From positions 496,001 to 560,000 of the forward strand of contig NZ_PUIA01000016.1 of assembly GCF_002967715.1 (NCBI RefSeq): a DNA stretch of 64,000 nucleotides, written 5' to 3'. The stretch's first letter is position 1. Every line of letters starts with the position of its first letter. This DNA comes from Blastopirellula marina (GTDB lineage Bacteria > Planctomycetota > Planctomycetia > Pirellulales > Pirellulaceae). Under the pieces are notes generated by a model. It worked only from the letters and a program-made list of their open reading frames with translations. It ran no database searches and was not told where the DNA came from. The position numbers and the translations under genes are program-made. Below, piece by piece: positions 48,471 through 57,172 of this stretch.

Positions 48471-50357
48471 TTAACTCGATTCTCTCGTTCCACTTCCGCT
48501 AAGGGCATTGCCGCGATCATAGGATTGTAGCGCTCGGCAAACATGGGCCAGCGCACTGACCGTCATGATCCGCGGATAGAGCTTTTCATAATACCACAGC
48601 TTAGAGAAGTAAAAACCGATTGGCGAACATTCGATATGAGAATTTTCCTCGACCCGCCGGCACAGCCAGTCCACCGCTTTTTCCAGGCCTGGGTAGTTTT
48701 CTATGCCCTTATTATCGCAGAGTAACCCTTCAATGGCCAGCGAAGTCTCCTCAACACTGCTTTCGTATCGTCCATTGGTGGCATCTTTGACGGCCTGACC
48801 ACCCCCGAAACCGCCGTCTTCGTTCTGTTGGTTCGCAAGCCAGTTGAGAGCTTTTACCGGAATCTTGGCAGGCTCGAAATCGGGGAAGCCGAGTTCTTCC
48901 GTATCCACGGATTCAAACATTGGGAACAGCACCTCGCGGTAATAGCAGAGGACTTTGACCGTCCCGTAGATGGGATTCTCCTCTTCGGGATGATCTTGAT
49001 TGCCGAACCAAAGTGGTAGCCAACGGTCGTTGTGTTGCTGATCTTGAAGGTAGAGCCAGCCATTGCCAACATTTTTCTGTTGGGTCATTTCCCACGAAAA
49101 CCAAGCGAATAGGCCTCGCAGTGCATGTGCCGTGATGTCGCTACCACTTCGATCAAAGGGTTGCGTTCCCCAGCCTCGGCAGAATGTTGGCCAGCCACCA
49201 TCTTTGTTCTGTAAGTCGATCAGCCATTGGCATCCATGGTGGGCTGCTGTGTGGATTTGCTCTTTGGTGGCTTCGTCGAAATCGCCGTGATCGTGGAAAT
49301 TTCGTAACGCTAAAAGTGCCCCCGGCGTGTCATCAGCATCGGGCACACTGCCACTCAAATCGGTCCAGCCCCAGCCGCCAGGATCTGCCCCGGTAAATGG
49401 GTGAATCTCCTTGTTTTGGCAGTCCAAAAGCCACTCAAGACATTCCGACGTGAGGTGCGAGTTGTCGTCTTCCAGTACCGACAATGCATTGATCGACAGC
49501 GTAGTGACCCAGGTTGCCAGGTTGGTATCAATGGGCCAGCTTCCGTCAGGGCGAACGCTTTCGCGAATGAAACGGAGGCCGTTCTGGGCAACCTGGCTGT
49601 TCGCCCGTCCGGTCGAGGCCAGGCTCATCACGACAAAGCTCGTCAGAGGGATCGCCTCGAGATAGCCGCCACTTTCCGGCTGCATCTTGGTCAGGACCTT
49701 GGCGGCCGAGTTGAACGTGGCACCGCGGATCATTCTCATGACCGGGTTCCACGGTTTGTCGTGGAAGTACTTGGCCTGACCGATCGCGACCAACGCCGGA
49801 ATCGCGTAGCTGACGACCGGTAACTGGATGAACTTGTAAAACGACTGCGGCAGGACGGCGGCCTCGAAGGGGAGGGGAGCGACCTCTTTCCAAGAGACTA
49901 ATCCGGCGAGCGCATAGTTCGTAAGAATTGGCACCGCAAATGTCTTGTCTTTCCCGTAACGAGCACGCAGACCGGGTATGCCCCCTTTCTTTTCGATGTA
50001 GTCATTTGCCGCCGACAGGACACTTGGGTTTTTCTCGGCATCGCTGGTGAGTGTCAGTGCGGCAACGGCCAGCATGGTGGTGGCGATGTTGGAGTAACTC
50101 AGATCGGTATCACCCCACCCACCGTCGGTGTTTTGGTGGTCGAGCAGATACTGCACACCCCCACGGATGAGCGACGCATCAGCATCGCTGGATTGTGAGC
50201 CATTTCGCAGTGCCAGTTGCAAAGCGCTGACGGCTGTCGCGGTCGAAAGGGCCGATGTGGATAGTTCGCCGATCCAGTGCCCCGACGGGTCTCGCTCGTT
50301 GAGGAGATCTTGTTTGGCGATTTCGTAACAGGCGCGAATGCGGGCAAGATCAATCAT
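48471..50357 (-). CDS. shc: Squalene-hopene cyclase family triterpene cyclase
   Basis: A 628-residue class II terpene cyclase, cyclising squalene (or another polyprene) by protonation. The catalytic acid motif is DADDT at 340-344. QW-type repeats are visible (QNTDGGWGDT near 75, QNKDGGWPTF and QNEDGGFGG toward the C-terminus). The length matches the SHC family. ATG 50357 is chosen because an in-frame 60-codon extension to 50537 has no initiation evidence and would enter the divergent gene. It is followed 12 bases later by the prenyl synthase fusion, so the pathway module is one operon. No HpnC/D/E squalene genes are in the window. Confidence 0.93.
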   Translation of the reverse strand: MIDLARIRACYEIAKQDLLNERDPSGHWIGELSTSALSTATAVSALQLALRNGSQSSDADASLIRGGVQYLLDHQNTDGGWGDTDLSYSNIATTMLAVAALTLTSDAEKNPSVLSAANDYIEKKGGIPGLRARYGKDKTFAVPILTNYALAGLVSWKEVAPLPFEAAVLPQSFYKFIQLPVVSYAIPALVAIGQAKYFHDKPWNPVMRMIRGATFNSAAKVLTKMQPESGGYLEAIPLTSFVVMSLASTGRANSQVAQNGLRFIRESVRPDGSWPIDTNLATWVTTLSINALSVLEDDNSHLTSECLEWLLDCQNKEIHPFTGADPGGWGWTDLSGSVPDADDTPGALLALRNFHDHGDFDEATKEQIHTAAHHGCQWLIDLQNKDGGWPTFCRGWGTQPFDRSGSDITAHALRGLFAWFSWEMTQQKNVGNGWLYLQDQQHNDRWLPLWFGNQDHPEEENPIYGTVKVLCYYREVLFPMFESVDTEELGFPDFEPAKIPVKALNWLANQQNEDGGFGGGQAVKDATNGRYESSVEETSLAIEGLLCDNKGIENYPGLEKAVDWLCRRVEENSHIECSPIGFYFSKLWYYEKLYPRIMTVSALAHVCRALQSYDRGNALSGSGTRESS

Positions 50358-50518
50358 GCAGACACAATCAGGCAGATGGGCAAGCGGACGAAGGTCCTTG
50401 CATCGTAAATGGCATGGCAAAACGTGTCTATCGCCAGCGTGGTTTCCACTGACTTTTGCCGCCTGTTGGGTTAGAATAAATCGCTGCACGTCCCCCTCGA
50501 TCCCTCCAAGGTATCTGC

Positions 50519-51823
50519 ATGTATTTTCGTCTGGCAAAACGCGCTCTTCTGGAAACGGACAAACGTCTCGTTGCCAAGTTCCTGTGGCTGATGGGCTATA
50601 AGGGGCTGCGTAGTGTTCAGAAGCACAAAGCTCGTCTCAAGCGAGGCGAGTTCTTTCCGCCGTTTCTCTATATCTCGGTGATCAACAGCTGCAACCTGCG
50701 CTGTCAGGGATGCTGGGTCGATGTTTCGGCGAAGCAGTCGAAGATCGATCTCGATGCGATGGATCGAATGCTGGGCGAAGCCAAGGCGATGGGTAACGCG
50801 TTCTTCGGGATCCTCGGCGGCGAACCTTTCATGCACGCGGATATCCTGGAGATCTTCCGCCGGCACCAGGACGCCTACTTTCAGGTCTTCACCAACGGGC
50901 ACTTCATCACCGACGAAGTCGCCAAGGAACTTCGTAAGCTGGGCAACGTTACGCCGCTGATCAGCATCGAAGGGACCGAGATTATCAGCGATGTCCGCCG
51001 TGGCCGTGGTGGCGTGTATAGCAAGTCGATGGAAGGGATTCACAACTGCATCAACAACAAGCTGCTGACCGGCGTGTGTACCAGCTTGTGTCAGTCGAAC
51101 TTCGACGATCTGCTGCGCGAAGAATGGATCGACCGGCTGATCGAAATGGGGGTCTTCTACTGCTGGTATCACGGTTACCGCGTGGTTGGGCCGGTGCCGA
51201 ATCCTGATCTGGCGTTGACCCCAGAGCAGCAACTGGCGGTGCGAAAGTTTGTCGTCGAGATGCGCACGAAAAAGCCGATTGCCATTATCGATGCTTACCA
51301 CGATGCCGACGGAAACGCACTTTGTCCGGCGGCAACCGGGTTCACGCATCACATCAGTCCGTATGGCGATATCGAGCCTTGTCCCGTAATTCAATTCGCG
51401 AAGGAATCGATTCACGATGAACGTCCACTGCGTCAGGTGTTTAACGAGTCGGAGTACCTGCGTGATTTCCGTGAACTGGCGGCTAAGAATACCCGCGGCT
51501 GCATCATCTTAGAGCGGCCCGATCTTCTGGGTGACTTTGCCCGTCAGCATGAAGCGAAAGATACCACCGTGCGCGGCGAAGCTTATCAAGAGCTCGACGT
51601 CCTTAAGTCGAATCCATCGCAATACAATCCCGGCAATGAAATACCCGAGAAGAGTTGGGTCTATTGGCTGTTGAAGAAATATGCCTTCCACGACTATGGG
51701 GCATACAAGAAGAACTTCAATATCGAGAACTGGCAGCCAACGATTCACCAAGGCGAGACCTCTTCGCCTGCGGTACCAGATAACCTCGTGCAGCTGGAGG
51801 TCGATTCGTCGAGCAAGGCGTGA
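50519..51823 (+). CDS. Radical SAM protein of the SPASM-like type, divergent from shc
   Basis: A 434-residue radical SAM enzyme. INSCNLRCQGCW provides the CX3CX2C cluster, followed by ILGGEPFMH as the SAM motif. The C-terminal region has additional cysteines (LCPAATGF, EPCPVIQF, RGCIIL) of SPASM/Twitch type for auxiliary clusters. It resembles HpnH in the N-terminal barrel (GGEPF, ISIEGT), but the hallmark CAGCGKI sequence of HpnH is absent. I therefore do not call it HpnH. It is divergent from shc with 161 bp between the starts and may act on the same lipid. Confidence 0.8.
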   Translation: MYFRLAKRALLETDKRLVAKFLWLMGYKGLRSVQKHKARLKRGEFFPPFLYISVINSCNLRCQGCWVDVSAKQSKIDLDAMDRMLGEAKAMGNAFFGILGGEPFMHADILEIFRRHQDAYFQVFTNGHFITDEVAKELRKLGNVTPLISIEGTEIISDVRRGRGGVYSKSMEGIHNCINNKLLTGVCTSLCQSNFDDLLREEWIDRLIEMGVFYCWYHGYRVVGPVPNPDLALTPEQQLAVRKFVVEMRTKKPIAIIDAYHDADGNALCPAATGFTHHISPYGDIEPCPVIQFAKESIHDERPLRQVFNESEYLRDFRELAAKNTRGCIILERPDLLGDFARQHEAKDTTVRGEAYQELDVLKSNPSQYNPGNEIPEKSWVYWLLKKYAFHDYGAYKKNFNIENWQPTIHQGETSSPAVPDNLVQLEVDSSSKA

Positions 51824-51936
51824 ATTCGTTGAATGTCCGGTAAATTCCCACTAAACTAAAGTTGTTTTGTGGACGACAGGCGTAGCCAGATTTTCAGCGA
51901 TTGCCTCGACCTTTTCTCCAGCCATCGGAAATCTCC

Positions 51937-52827
51937 ATGCGTCTCGCTACCTGCCTGATTGTTCTTATGCTGGGTTCAGCCTTATACGGGCAAGACCCTT
52001 CCAAGCTTCCCCATGGCGAGCATTTGCCGGGCGTCGATAACGTTCTGAAGGTGACACCGCATGTCGTCAGCGGCAGTCAGCCGCACGGCGAAGAGGGATT
52101 CAAAACGTTGAAATCGCTGGGCATCGACGTGATTGTCTCGGTCGATGGGGCCACGCCAGATATCGAAAATGCCCGTAAGTATGGCATGCGGTACGTGCAT
52201 GTGCCGATTGGCTACGACGGCATTTCGGATGAGGCCCAGGCGGCACTCAAACGCGTGATGAAAGACTTTCAACAGGACAAGATCTTCTTCCATTGCCATC
52301 ACGGCAAGCATCGAGGCCCGGCGGCCGCGGCCGTTGCTTGTTACGAATCGGGTGATCTATCGCAGAACCAGGCCCTCGACTTCATGCGCAGTGCCGGCAC
52401 CAGTTCTGACTACGGTGGACTGTGGAAAGAGATAACCGAGTTCAAACCCATTCCGATCACGACCGAGCTTCCCATGCTGGTCGAAGTTGCCGAGGTGGAA
52501 TCGGTTGCGGCTGCGATGGCCAAGCTCGACCGCATCTATGACGAGCTGGTTCTGTGCGAAAAAGCCGCTTGGAAAGCACCTCCCGAGCACGCCGACCTCG
52601 ATCCCACTCAACAGGCCTTGCTATTGCAAGAAGGGTTGCATGAAACTGGGCGGCTACTTGGCGAAGACCAATACGATGCCAAGTTTCGTAAGATGCTGGC
52701 CGAATCGGAAGCCCTCGGCAAAACGCTGAAGCAGCAGATCGAAGCTGGCCAACAGTCGGAAGCCAGCAAGACGCTTAAAGCAGTCAAAGCGTCTTGCTCG
52801 GCCTGTCATCACGACTATCGCAACTAG
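51937..52827 (+). CDS. Dual-specificity phosphatase fused to a cytochrome c'-like domain
   Basis: A 296-residue exported protein. After a signal peptide (RLATCLIVLMLGSALYG) comes a cysteine-phosphatase domain with the active loop HCHHGKHRGP (Cys120, Arg126 of HCX5R). Residues about 180-296 are helical and end in CSACHHDYR, a CXXCH haem c site (Cys287, Cys290, His291) placed exactly as in cytochrome c'. Both halves look complete. The protein would be periplasmic: a phosphatase whose neighbour domain carries haem. I know no described partner. ATG 51937 is preferred over an in-frame TTG at 51901. Its stop overlaps the next convergent gene by four bases. Confidence 0.86.
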   Translation: MRLATCLIVLMLGSALYGQDPSKLPHGEHLPGVDNVLKVTPHVVSGSQPHGEEGFKTLKSLGIDVIVSVDGATPDIENARKYGMRYVHVPIGYDGISDEAQAALKRVMKDFQQDKIFFHCHHGKHRGPAAAAVACYESGDLSQNQALDFMRSAGTSSDYGGLWKEITEFKPIPITTELPMLVEVAEVESVAAAMAKLDRIYDELVLCEKAAWKAPPEHADLDPTQQALLLQEGLHETGRLLGEDQYDAKFRKMLAESEALGKTLKQQIEAGQQSEASKTLKAVKASCSACHHDYRN

Positions 52828-54077
52828 CGAGATCTGCCCGAAGTACTTTCGGTCTCGATCTTGACCATGTTCAGGACTCCCTTTTGGGCATCGAGTTCAA
52901 ACTTGAACTGCCCCAGGAAGCTCATCCCCAAGAGGGGAGCGGCGTTGACGGCCGTAGGACTAAGGACCGCACACTCAACGTCTTTCACCGTGAACTTGCC
53001 AACGCGAACCAAGGGAATGGTTTTCAGGTTGGCTTTAATCTGGCTGCCGTCGGCTAGTTCCAGAATGATTTCGGGGTCTTCCGAGGTCACCTCGATTCCG
53101 CACTTGGCTGCCATCTGAAAGGGTAAGCTGATCAGGCTGGCACCGGAATCGACGTGCATTTCGACGTTGTGTTCTCCGTTGAGAACCACCGAGACCATCA
53201 TCGCGTTTCCACCATCGTCTCGCAGCGGAATCTCTTCCGACAGAATCGAATCTTCCATCGACTTCAGTCGGATCAATGCGCTCTTGAAAGCTGTCGAGGC
53301 ACCCAGCTCGAAACTGTTTTCAGAGCTGCTATTGAGCTTGCTGACCGTTTCCTTGACCGCGGGATCGGCGGCAAGTTCGGCATAACGATTGTTGATTGAA
53401 TCCGCCAGTTTTCTCAGCCCGAGGACGTGTTCAATGTAATCCTCGCGGGCTTTGCTGGCCTCGGCTCTGGCGTTCTTCGACGCCTTTTCCATCTCGGTCA
53501 ATTGTTGCTCCAACAATCGAATCTGAGCGACATTGGCATTGATGGCACCGACCAGTCGATTATTTAACGTGATGTCGCCGGGGCCAAGCTGGGTCAGCTG
53601 AGCATTGAACTGAACGTTGGCCTGCGTCATTCCCGTGATTCGTCCCCGAATCATTTCTTCCTGCTGTTTGATGGTTGCCAGCTCTTTGTCTTTCGTGAAC
53701 AGGGCTCGCTTTAGTTTGCTTGAGTCTTTTTCCTCTTTGCTGAACTTCGTTTCATCGTCGAGAATCAAACCGCGGCTCAAGGCACGCAGGCCTTTGGCTT
53801 CGAGCGCCTTCGTAGGGGATTCATCCATCGCGGCATCAGGGGCCGAGCCCGGCTGAGACTTGAGGAACTCTTGGTCTTCGGTACTGAGCCGGTTTAGTGG
53901 AACGGTAATGACCTGTCCATCAGCCCGCTTCAGGGCGACTTTATCGCCGTCAACTTTGACCAGTTCGGCTTCGACGGTGTAGCCACCATCAGAACTCTTC
54001 CACGTACGGGCCGATGCAATCGAGGTAACAGCTAGTAAGAATATGACTGTCAGCGACATCAATGCTTTAATTGGCAT
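52824..54077 (-). CDS. SHD1-domain, coiled-coil, retropepsin-like aspartic protease
   Basis: A 417-residue exported protein. A signal peptide (PIKALMSLTVIFLLAVTSIASA) precedes an SLA1-homology-1 domain at about 25-80 (WKSSDGGYTVEAELVKVDGDKV), common in planctomycete surface proteins. A coiled coil spans about 110-250. The C-terminus is a retropepsin-like domain with the single catalytic motif VDSGASLISLP and a late LLGMSFLG, typical of TIGR02281-like clan AA proteases that dimerise. ATG 54077 has GGGAGAAG seven bases upstream; the in-frame extension to 54182 lacks one. It is likely anchored outside the inner membrane. Confidence 0.86.
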   Translation of the reverse strand: MPIKALMSLTVIFLLAVTSIASARTWKSSDGGYTVEAELVKVDGDKVALKRADGQVITVPLNRLSTEDQEFLKSQPGSAPDAAMDESPTKALEAKGLRALSRGLILDDETKFSKEEKDSSKLKRALFTKDKELATIKQQEEMIRGRITGMTQANVQFNAQLTQLGPGDITLNNRLVGAINANVAQIRLLEQQLTEMEKASKNARAEASKAREDYIEHVLGLRKLADSINNRYAELAADPAVKETVSKLNSSSENSFELGASTAFKSALIRLKSMEDSILSEEIPLRDDGGNAMMVSVVLNGEHNVEMHVDSGASLISLPFQMAAKCGIEVTSEDPEIILELADGSQIKANLKTIPLVRVGKFTVKDVECAVLSPTAVNAAPLLGMSFLGQFKFELDAQKGVLNMVKIETESTSGRSR

Positions 54078-54201
54078 GACGACTTCTCCCTGCCTTGCAG
54101 AATACGACCAGGTCAGTCTGGTCGATGGTGAGAATAGTGAATTGATAAGAACAGATTGGCAGAGCGAGTATAGTCCAACCACATGAACGAGGCAAACTCA
54201 T

Positions 54202-54235
54202 TTGGGGGGTTAAACAGGCCGGATTGGCCCCCCAA
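54202..54235 (-). terminator. Strong GC-rich inverted repeat after the seven-gene run
   Basis: TTGGGGGG and CCCCCCAA form a perfect 8-bp stem with an inner GGCC/GGCC option. It lies 28 bases after the ferredoxin-domain gene stop on the minus strand. No T-run follows, so a factor-assisted terminator is the likeliest reading. Confidence 0.5.
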
Positions 54236-54263
54236 CCGTGTTAAGTCCCTGAGAAGGCTTGCT

Positions 54264-55340
54264 TTAGATATCTAGCTCGTCTACGGCATCGATCAGGTCG
54301 TCGAGTTCGTCTTTTGCGCGATCGTCCTTTTCGGCCTGACGCTTGGGGACCCCCACGGCCTCACCGACCGCCTCGCGGCCTGCCAGGAGAAGCTGTTCGT
54401 CTCGCTCGCGGACGGCCGTATCGAGCGACTTTTCGTCTTCCTGCGGCTTGCCAAATAGCTGCGATAGATCGATCTTCAATCCACCCCCAGCCACTTCATC
54501 GCTTCCGGCGATCGTGGGCGTTTTATGCTGTGGGAAGATGATCGCGTTTTCCGGGCACACGCGGCTGCATGCTGGACAGCCTTTGCGGCAGTTGTCTGGC
54601 ATTTCGACCAGAATGGTCTCGACACCGTCGACGCCATACACGCCGAACAGGCAGAAGTCGATGCATTCCATGCAATTGGTGCAGCGGCTGTAGTCGATCA
54701 CGGGGTACCAGCGACGCGTGGCATCTTCTTCGATGCGCAGCGGCTCGATCGCTTTCGGCGCTTCGAGTTCTCCGCCTTCTTTCAGGGCAGTATCGTTCGT
54801 CGGATTGGCAACGCGGGCTAACTGCTGTGGAGTAGGAGAAGGTGCTACTCCAAGTCCGCCCAACTGAACGACCTGGGTCGAGATCTCCTTCTGGATCCGT
54901 TTGACTTCGTCGACAAATTCTTCGACGTTGTTGGAAACGCGAAGGTCGATGCAGTAGATGAACCGGTTAGGCAGCGGGCGGTTCTCGATAACGCGCAGCT
55001 TGTCTTCGTCAGCCGGTTCGTCATCCAGCAGGTCGTCTTCGTCTTCGTCCGTTTCATGCACCAGCAAGGTCGTCCCTTCCTTGCCACGGATGTTGTTCCG
55101 GTCGAGGGTCCAGCGAGTGGCACGTTCGTACAGCCAAGAGATCACCACGAAATCGGTGGTGATCGCTTGCAGCCCCATGATCCCAGGGCCGTCCGCCTTC
55201 AAGTCGTATAGATGCGGAACGATCGTGACCTCGATACCAGGCTCAAACAGAAGCGACGCAACGATATCCTCTTCTAGCTTGCGCTTGGCAGGGTTGTTGC
55301 TTTGGCCTTGGCTGACGACGACCGTCAAACGTTTGGGCAT
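54264..55340 (-). CDS. Ferredoxin-domain protein with two [4Fe-4S] motifs
   Basis: A 358-residue protein. The N-terminal 200 residues form an unrecognised alpha/beta domain with an acidic linker. At 220-262 there are two complete CX2CX2CX3C-type sites: Cys220, 223, 226, 230 (SRCTNCMECIDFC) and Cys251, 255, 258, 262 (CRKGCPACSRVC). The first gap of the second site is CX3C instead of CX2C. The C-terminal 90 residues are charged. It is the last gene of the radical SAM / lipoyl / ferredoxin unit, starting 4 bases after the lipoyl gene. It probably supplies electrons to the radical SAM enzyme, but this is inferred. Confidence 0.85.
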   Translation of the reverse strand: MPKRLTVVVSQGQSNNPAKRKLEEDIVASLLFEPGIEVTIVPHLYDLKADGPGIMGLQAITTDFVVISWLYERATRWTLDRNNIRGKEGTTLLVHETDEDEDDLLDDEPADEDKLRVIENRPLPNRFIYCIDLRVSNNVEEFVDEVKRIQKEISTQVVQLGGLGVAPSPTPQQLARVANPTNDTALKEGGELEAPKAIEPLRIEEDATRRWYPVIDYSRCTNCMECIDFCLFGVYGVDGVETILVEMPDNCRKGCPACSRVCPENAIIFPQHKTPTIAGSDEVAGGGLKIDLSQLFGKPQEDEKSLDTAVRERDEQLLLAGREAVGEAVGVPKRQAEKDDRAKDELDDLIDAVDELDI

Positions 55341-55344
55341 GGGG

Positions 55345-55800
55345 TTACTCGTTCAGTTGTCCCTTGATGGTCCGCTGGGTGATTTCCCAGACCGACGCAA
55401 GGTGCTCGATATATTGGTGCGGGTCGAGCAGCTTTTCGCCGCTCCCTTCAATCTCGTAGAGCCATCCTTCGCCGTACATATCGACGTTAATCCGCGAAGG
55501 GTCGCTCATCAACTCGGGGTTCAACCGCGCCAGAACACCGGGAATGGGGGGGTAGAGCTCACTTTCGGCTTTGCTGCTTTCAATAAAGCCGATCTCTTGA
55601 CCTTCGGCAATTGTAGCACCTTCGTCAACCTGCCATTCCAGGAAATAGACATCCTGGAGCAAACGCACGGCGTAAGCAGAAAACCCGAAACGGTATGCAT
55701 TTCCGCTTCGGGTTGCCCAACAGTGGTTTTTGGCATATTGCCGGTCGGTGGGGAAGCGGGCCTCGAACTTCCCCATCATGAAGACCAACTCGTCGCTCAT
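55345..55800 (-). CDS. GcvH-like lipoyl-carrier protein
   Basis: A 151-residue protein of the glycine-cleavage H-protein fold. IGFIESSKAESELYPPIPG places the lipoylated lysine at Lys77 in the ESxKA context of GcvH. The N-terminal 30 residues differ from canonical H protein. No gcvT or gcvP gene is near. It is translationally linked to the radical SAM gene (TAATG overlap) and sits 4 bases from the ferredoxin gene, so a non-glycine role is likely. Lipoate-binding carriers of this kind serve sulfur metabolism in other bacteria (the LbpA proteins), which is the best analogy. Confidence 0.85.
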   Translation of the reverse strand: MSDELVFMMGKFEARFPTDRQYAKNHCWATRSGNAYRFGFSAYAVRLLQDVYFLEWQVDEGATIAEGQEIGFIESSKAESELYPPIPGVLARLNPELMSDPSRINVDMYGEGWLYEIEGSGEKLLDPHQYIEHLASVWEITQRTIKGQLNE

Positions 55801-57110
55801 TAGGTGTACCGCACCCCTTGGAACTGCGGTTCAAAGAACGGCGGCAGCAGACCATCAGCACGCAGCAAGCCGTCTCGCGTTAGTTCGATGCGGTCGCCGT
55901 TGACGGTGACAAAGCCTTCTTCCTGATACTGCTTCCAGATGTCCGACCATTTGTCGAGGATCTCGACCCCAAACTTTTGGCGGAAGTAGTCGGCATCCAG
56001 GTAACCGCGTTTGAGCAGCAAGATCGTCTCGCGGATGAGCAGCTGCTCCGGCGTCGGACGATAGGCCCGCTTCAGGGGAAGTTCTCCCTTGTCGAGCAAG
56101 GTGCCGGTGTAGTCGGCCCACTCGGTCTTGTTCTGGTAGTGAATTCCGCTGATGTGTCCGAAACTAGCCACGCCGGTGGCGAGCAAGTCGCTACCACCGA
56201 AGAGGTTGTCGCGGTAGCTGAAGTTCACCTTCGTAGGATCTTTAACCATGGTGTAGGCGCTGCTGACGCTGTAGCCTGCTTTGGCTAGTTCGTCGAACGC
56301 ATAACTAACCCAGGCCCGCTTCATGGGCCAATCGGCAACTGGTGTCTCGATCTTGTTCCCCAGGATGTCCTGCGAGTAGACCGTATTGAACGGCAGTTCC
56401 ATCTGGTAGATGGTTACGCTCTCAGGCGAGAACTCGAGGACCTTTTTGATGTTCTCTTTCCACGTGTCCCACGTTTCGCCCACCATGCCGGCGATCAGGT
56501 CGATGTTGACGTTGGGGAACTTGGCGGCTTCGATCCATTCCCAGGCGGTGTAAACCTCTTTGGAAAGGTGAGCCCGTCCGTTTTCTTCCAGGATGTGATC
56601 GAAGAAGTTCTCGACGCCCAGGCTCAACCGGGTAACACCCATATCGCGAAGCGCTTTCACTTTCGATTCACGCAGCGTACCAGGCTCGCACTCGAAGGTG
56701 ACTTCTTCGGCCTGGTCCCAGCTGATGCTCGTTCGCAGTCGATCTTCCAGACGCTTGAGCTGTTTTGGGCTAAGAAACGACGGCGTCCCCCCCCCAAAGT
56801 AAACGAAGCGGAACGGTCGTCCCCCCATCGCTTCGGTCTGGCTGACCAGTTCGATTTCCTTCACCAGGGCCGAGACATATGTTTCGACTTCCTGCGAATT
56901 TTTGTCGGTGTAAACGCGGAAGTAACAGAACTTGCAGCGTTTGCGGCAGAACGGAACGTGTAGATACAAACCCAGCGGCACGCCTTCGCGGGGCGCGGAA
57001 TGCATCGCCGTATTGAGATCGTCGGCGTACTCCTCGCTCCACTGCGAGAACGGCGGATAGTTGGAAATGAAGTAACTACCGACTTCGGTCTTCGTGGAAT
57101 CGGTGGCCAT
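55800..57110 (-). CDS. HemN/HemW-like radical SAM protein
   Basis: A 436-residue coproporphyrinogen-oxidase-like radical SAM protein. YLHVPFCRKRCKFCYF holds the CX3CX2C cluster (Cys55, 59, 62), and FVYFGGGTPSFLS is the GGGTP SAM loop. The C-terminal HemN region (FGHISGIHYQNKTEWADY) is also present. Members include the oxygen-independent coproporphyrinogen dehydrogenase HemN and the haem chaperone HemW; the sequence does not decide. It is coupled to the lipoyl-carrier gene by a TAATG overlap, an unusual neighbour for either. Haem synthesis in this organism would need HemN elsewhere if this is not it. Confidence 0.88.
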   Translation of the reverse strand: MATDSTKTEVGSYFISNYPPFSQWSEEYADDLNTAMHSAPREGVPLGLYLHVPFCRKRCKFCYFRVYTDKNSQEVETYVSALVKEIELVSQTEAMGGRPFRFVYFGGGTPSFLSPKQLKRLEDRLRTSISWDQAEEVTFECEPGTLRESKVKALRDMGVTRLSLGVENFFDHILEENGRAHLSKEVYTAWEWIEAAKFPNVNIDLIAGMVGETWDTWKENIKKVLEFSPESVTIYQMELPFNTVYSQDILGNKIETPVADWPMKRAWVSYAFDELAKAGYSVSSAYTMVKDPTKVNFSYRDNLFGGSDLLATGVASFGHISGIHYQNKTEWADYTGTLLDKGELPLKRAYRPTPEQLLIRETILLLKRGYLDADYFRQKFGVEILDKWSDIWKQYQEEGFVTVNGDRIELTRDGLLRADGLLPPFFEPQFQGVRYT

Positions 57111-57172
57111 GAATCAATCTTGCTTTCTGCTAAAGGTAACCTGCCGATGGCCGGCATTAGCGAAAGGGTGCT

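Noticed and set aside
50519-51823. Annotation of the radical SAM gene as hpnH
   Set aside because: The first cluster context reads CNLRCQGCW, not the HpnH-type CAGCGKI, and the C-terminal cysteines differ.
55345-55800. Calling the lipoyl protein gcvH of the glycine cleavage system
   Set aside because: No gcvT or gcvP nearby and a divergent N-terminus; its neighbours are radical SAM and ferredoxin genes.
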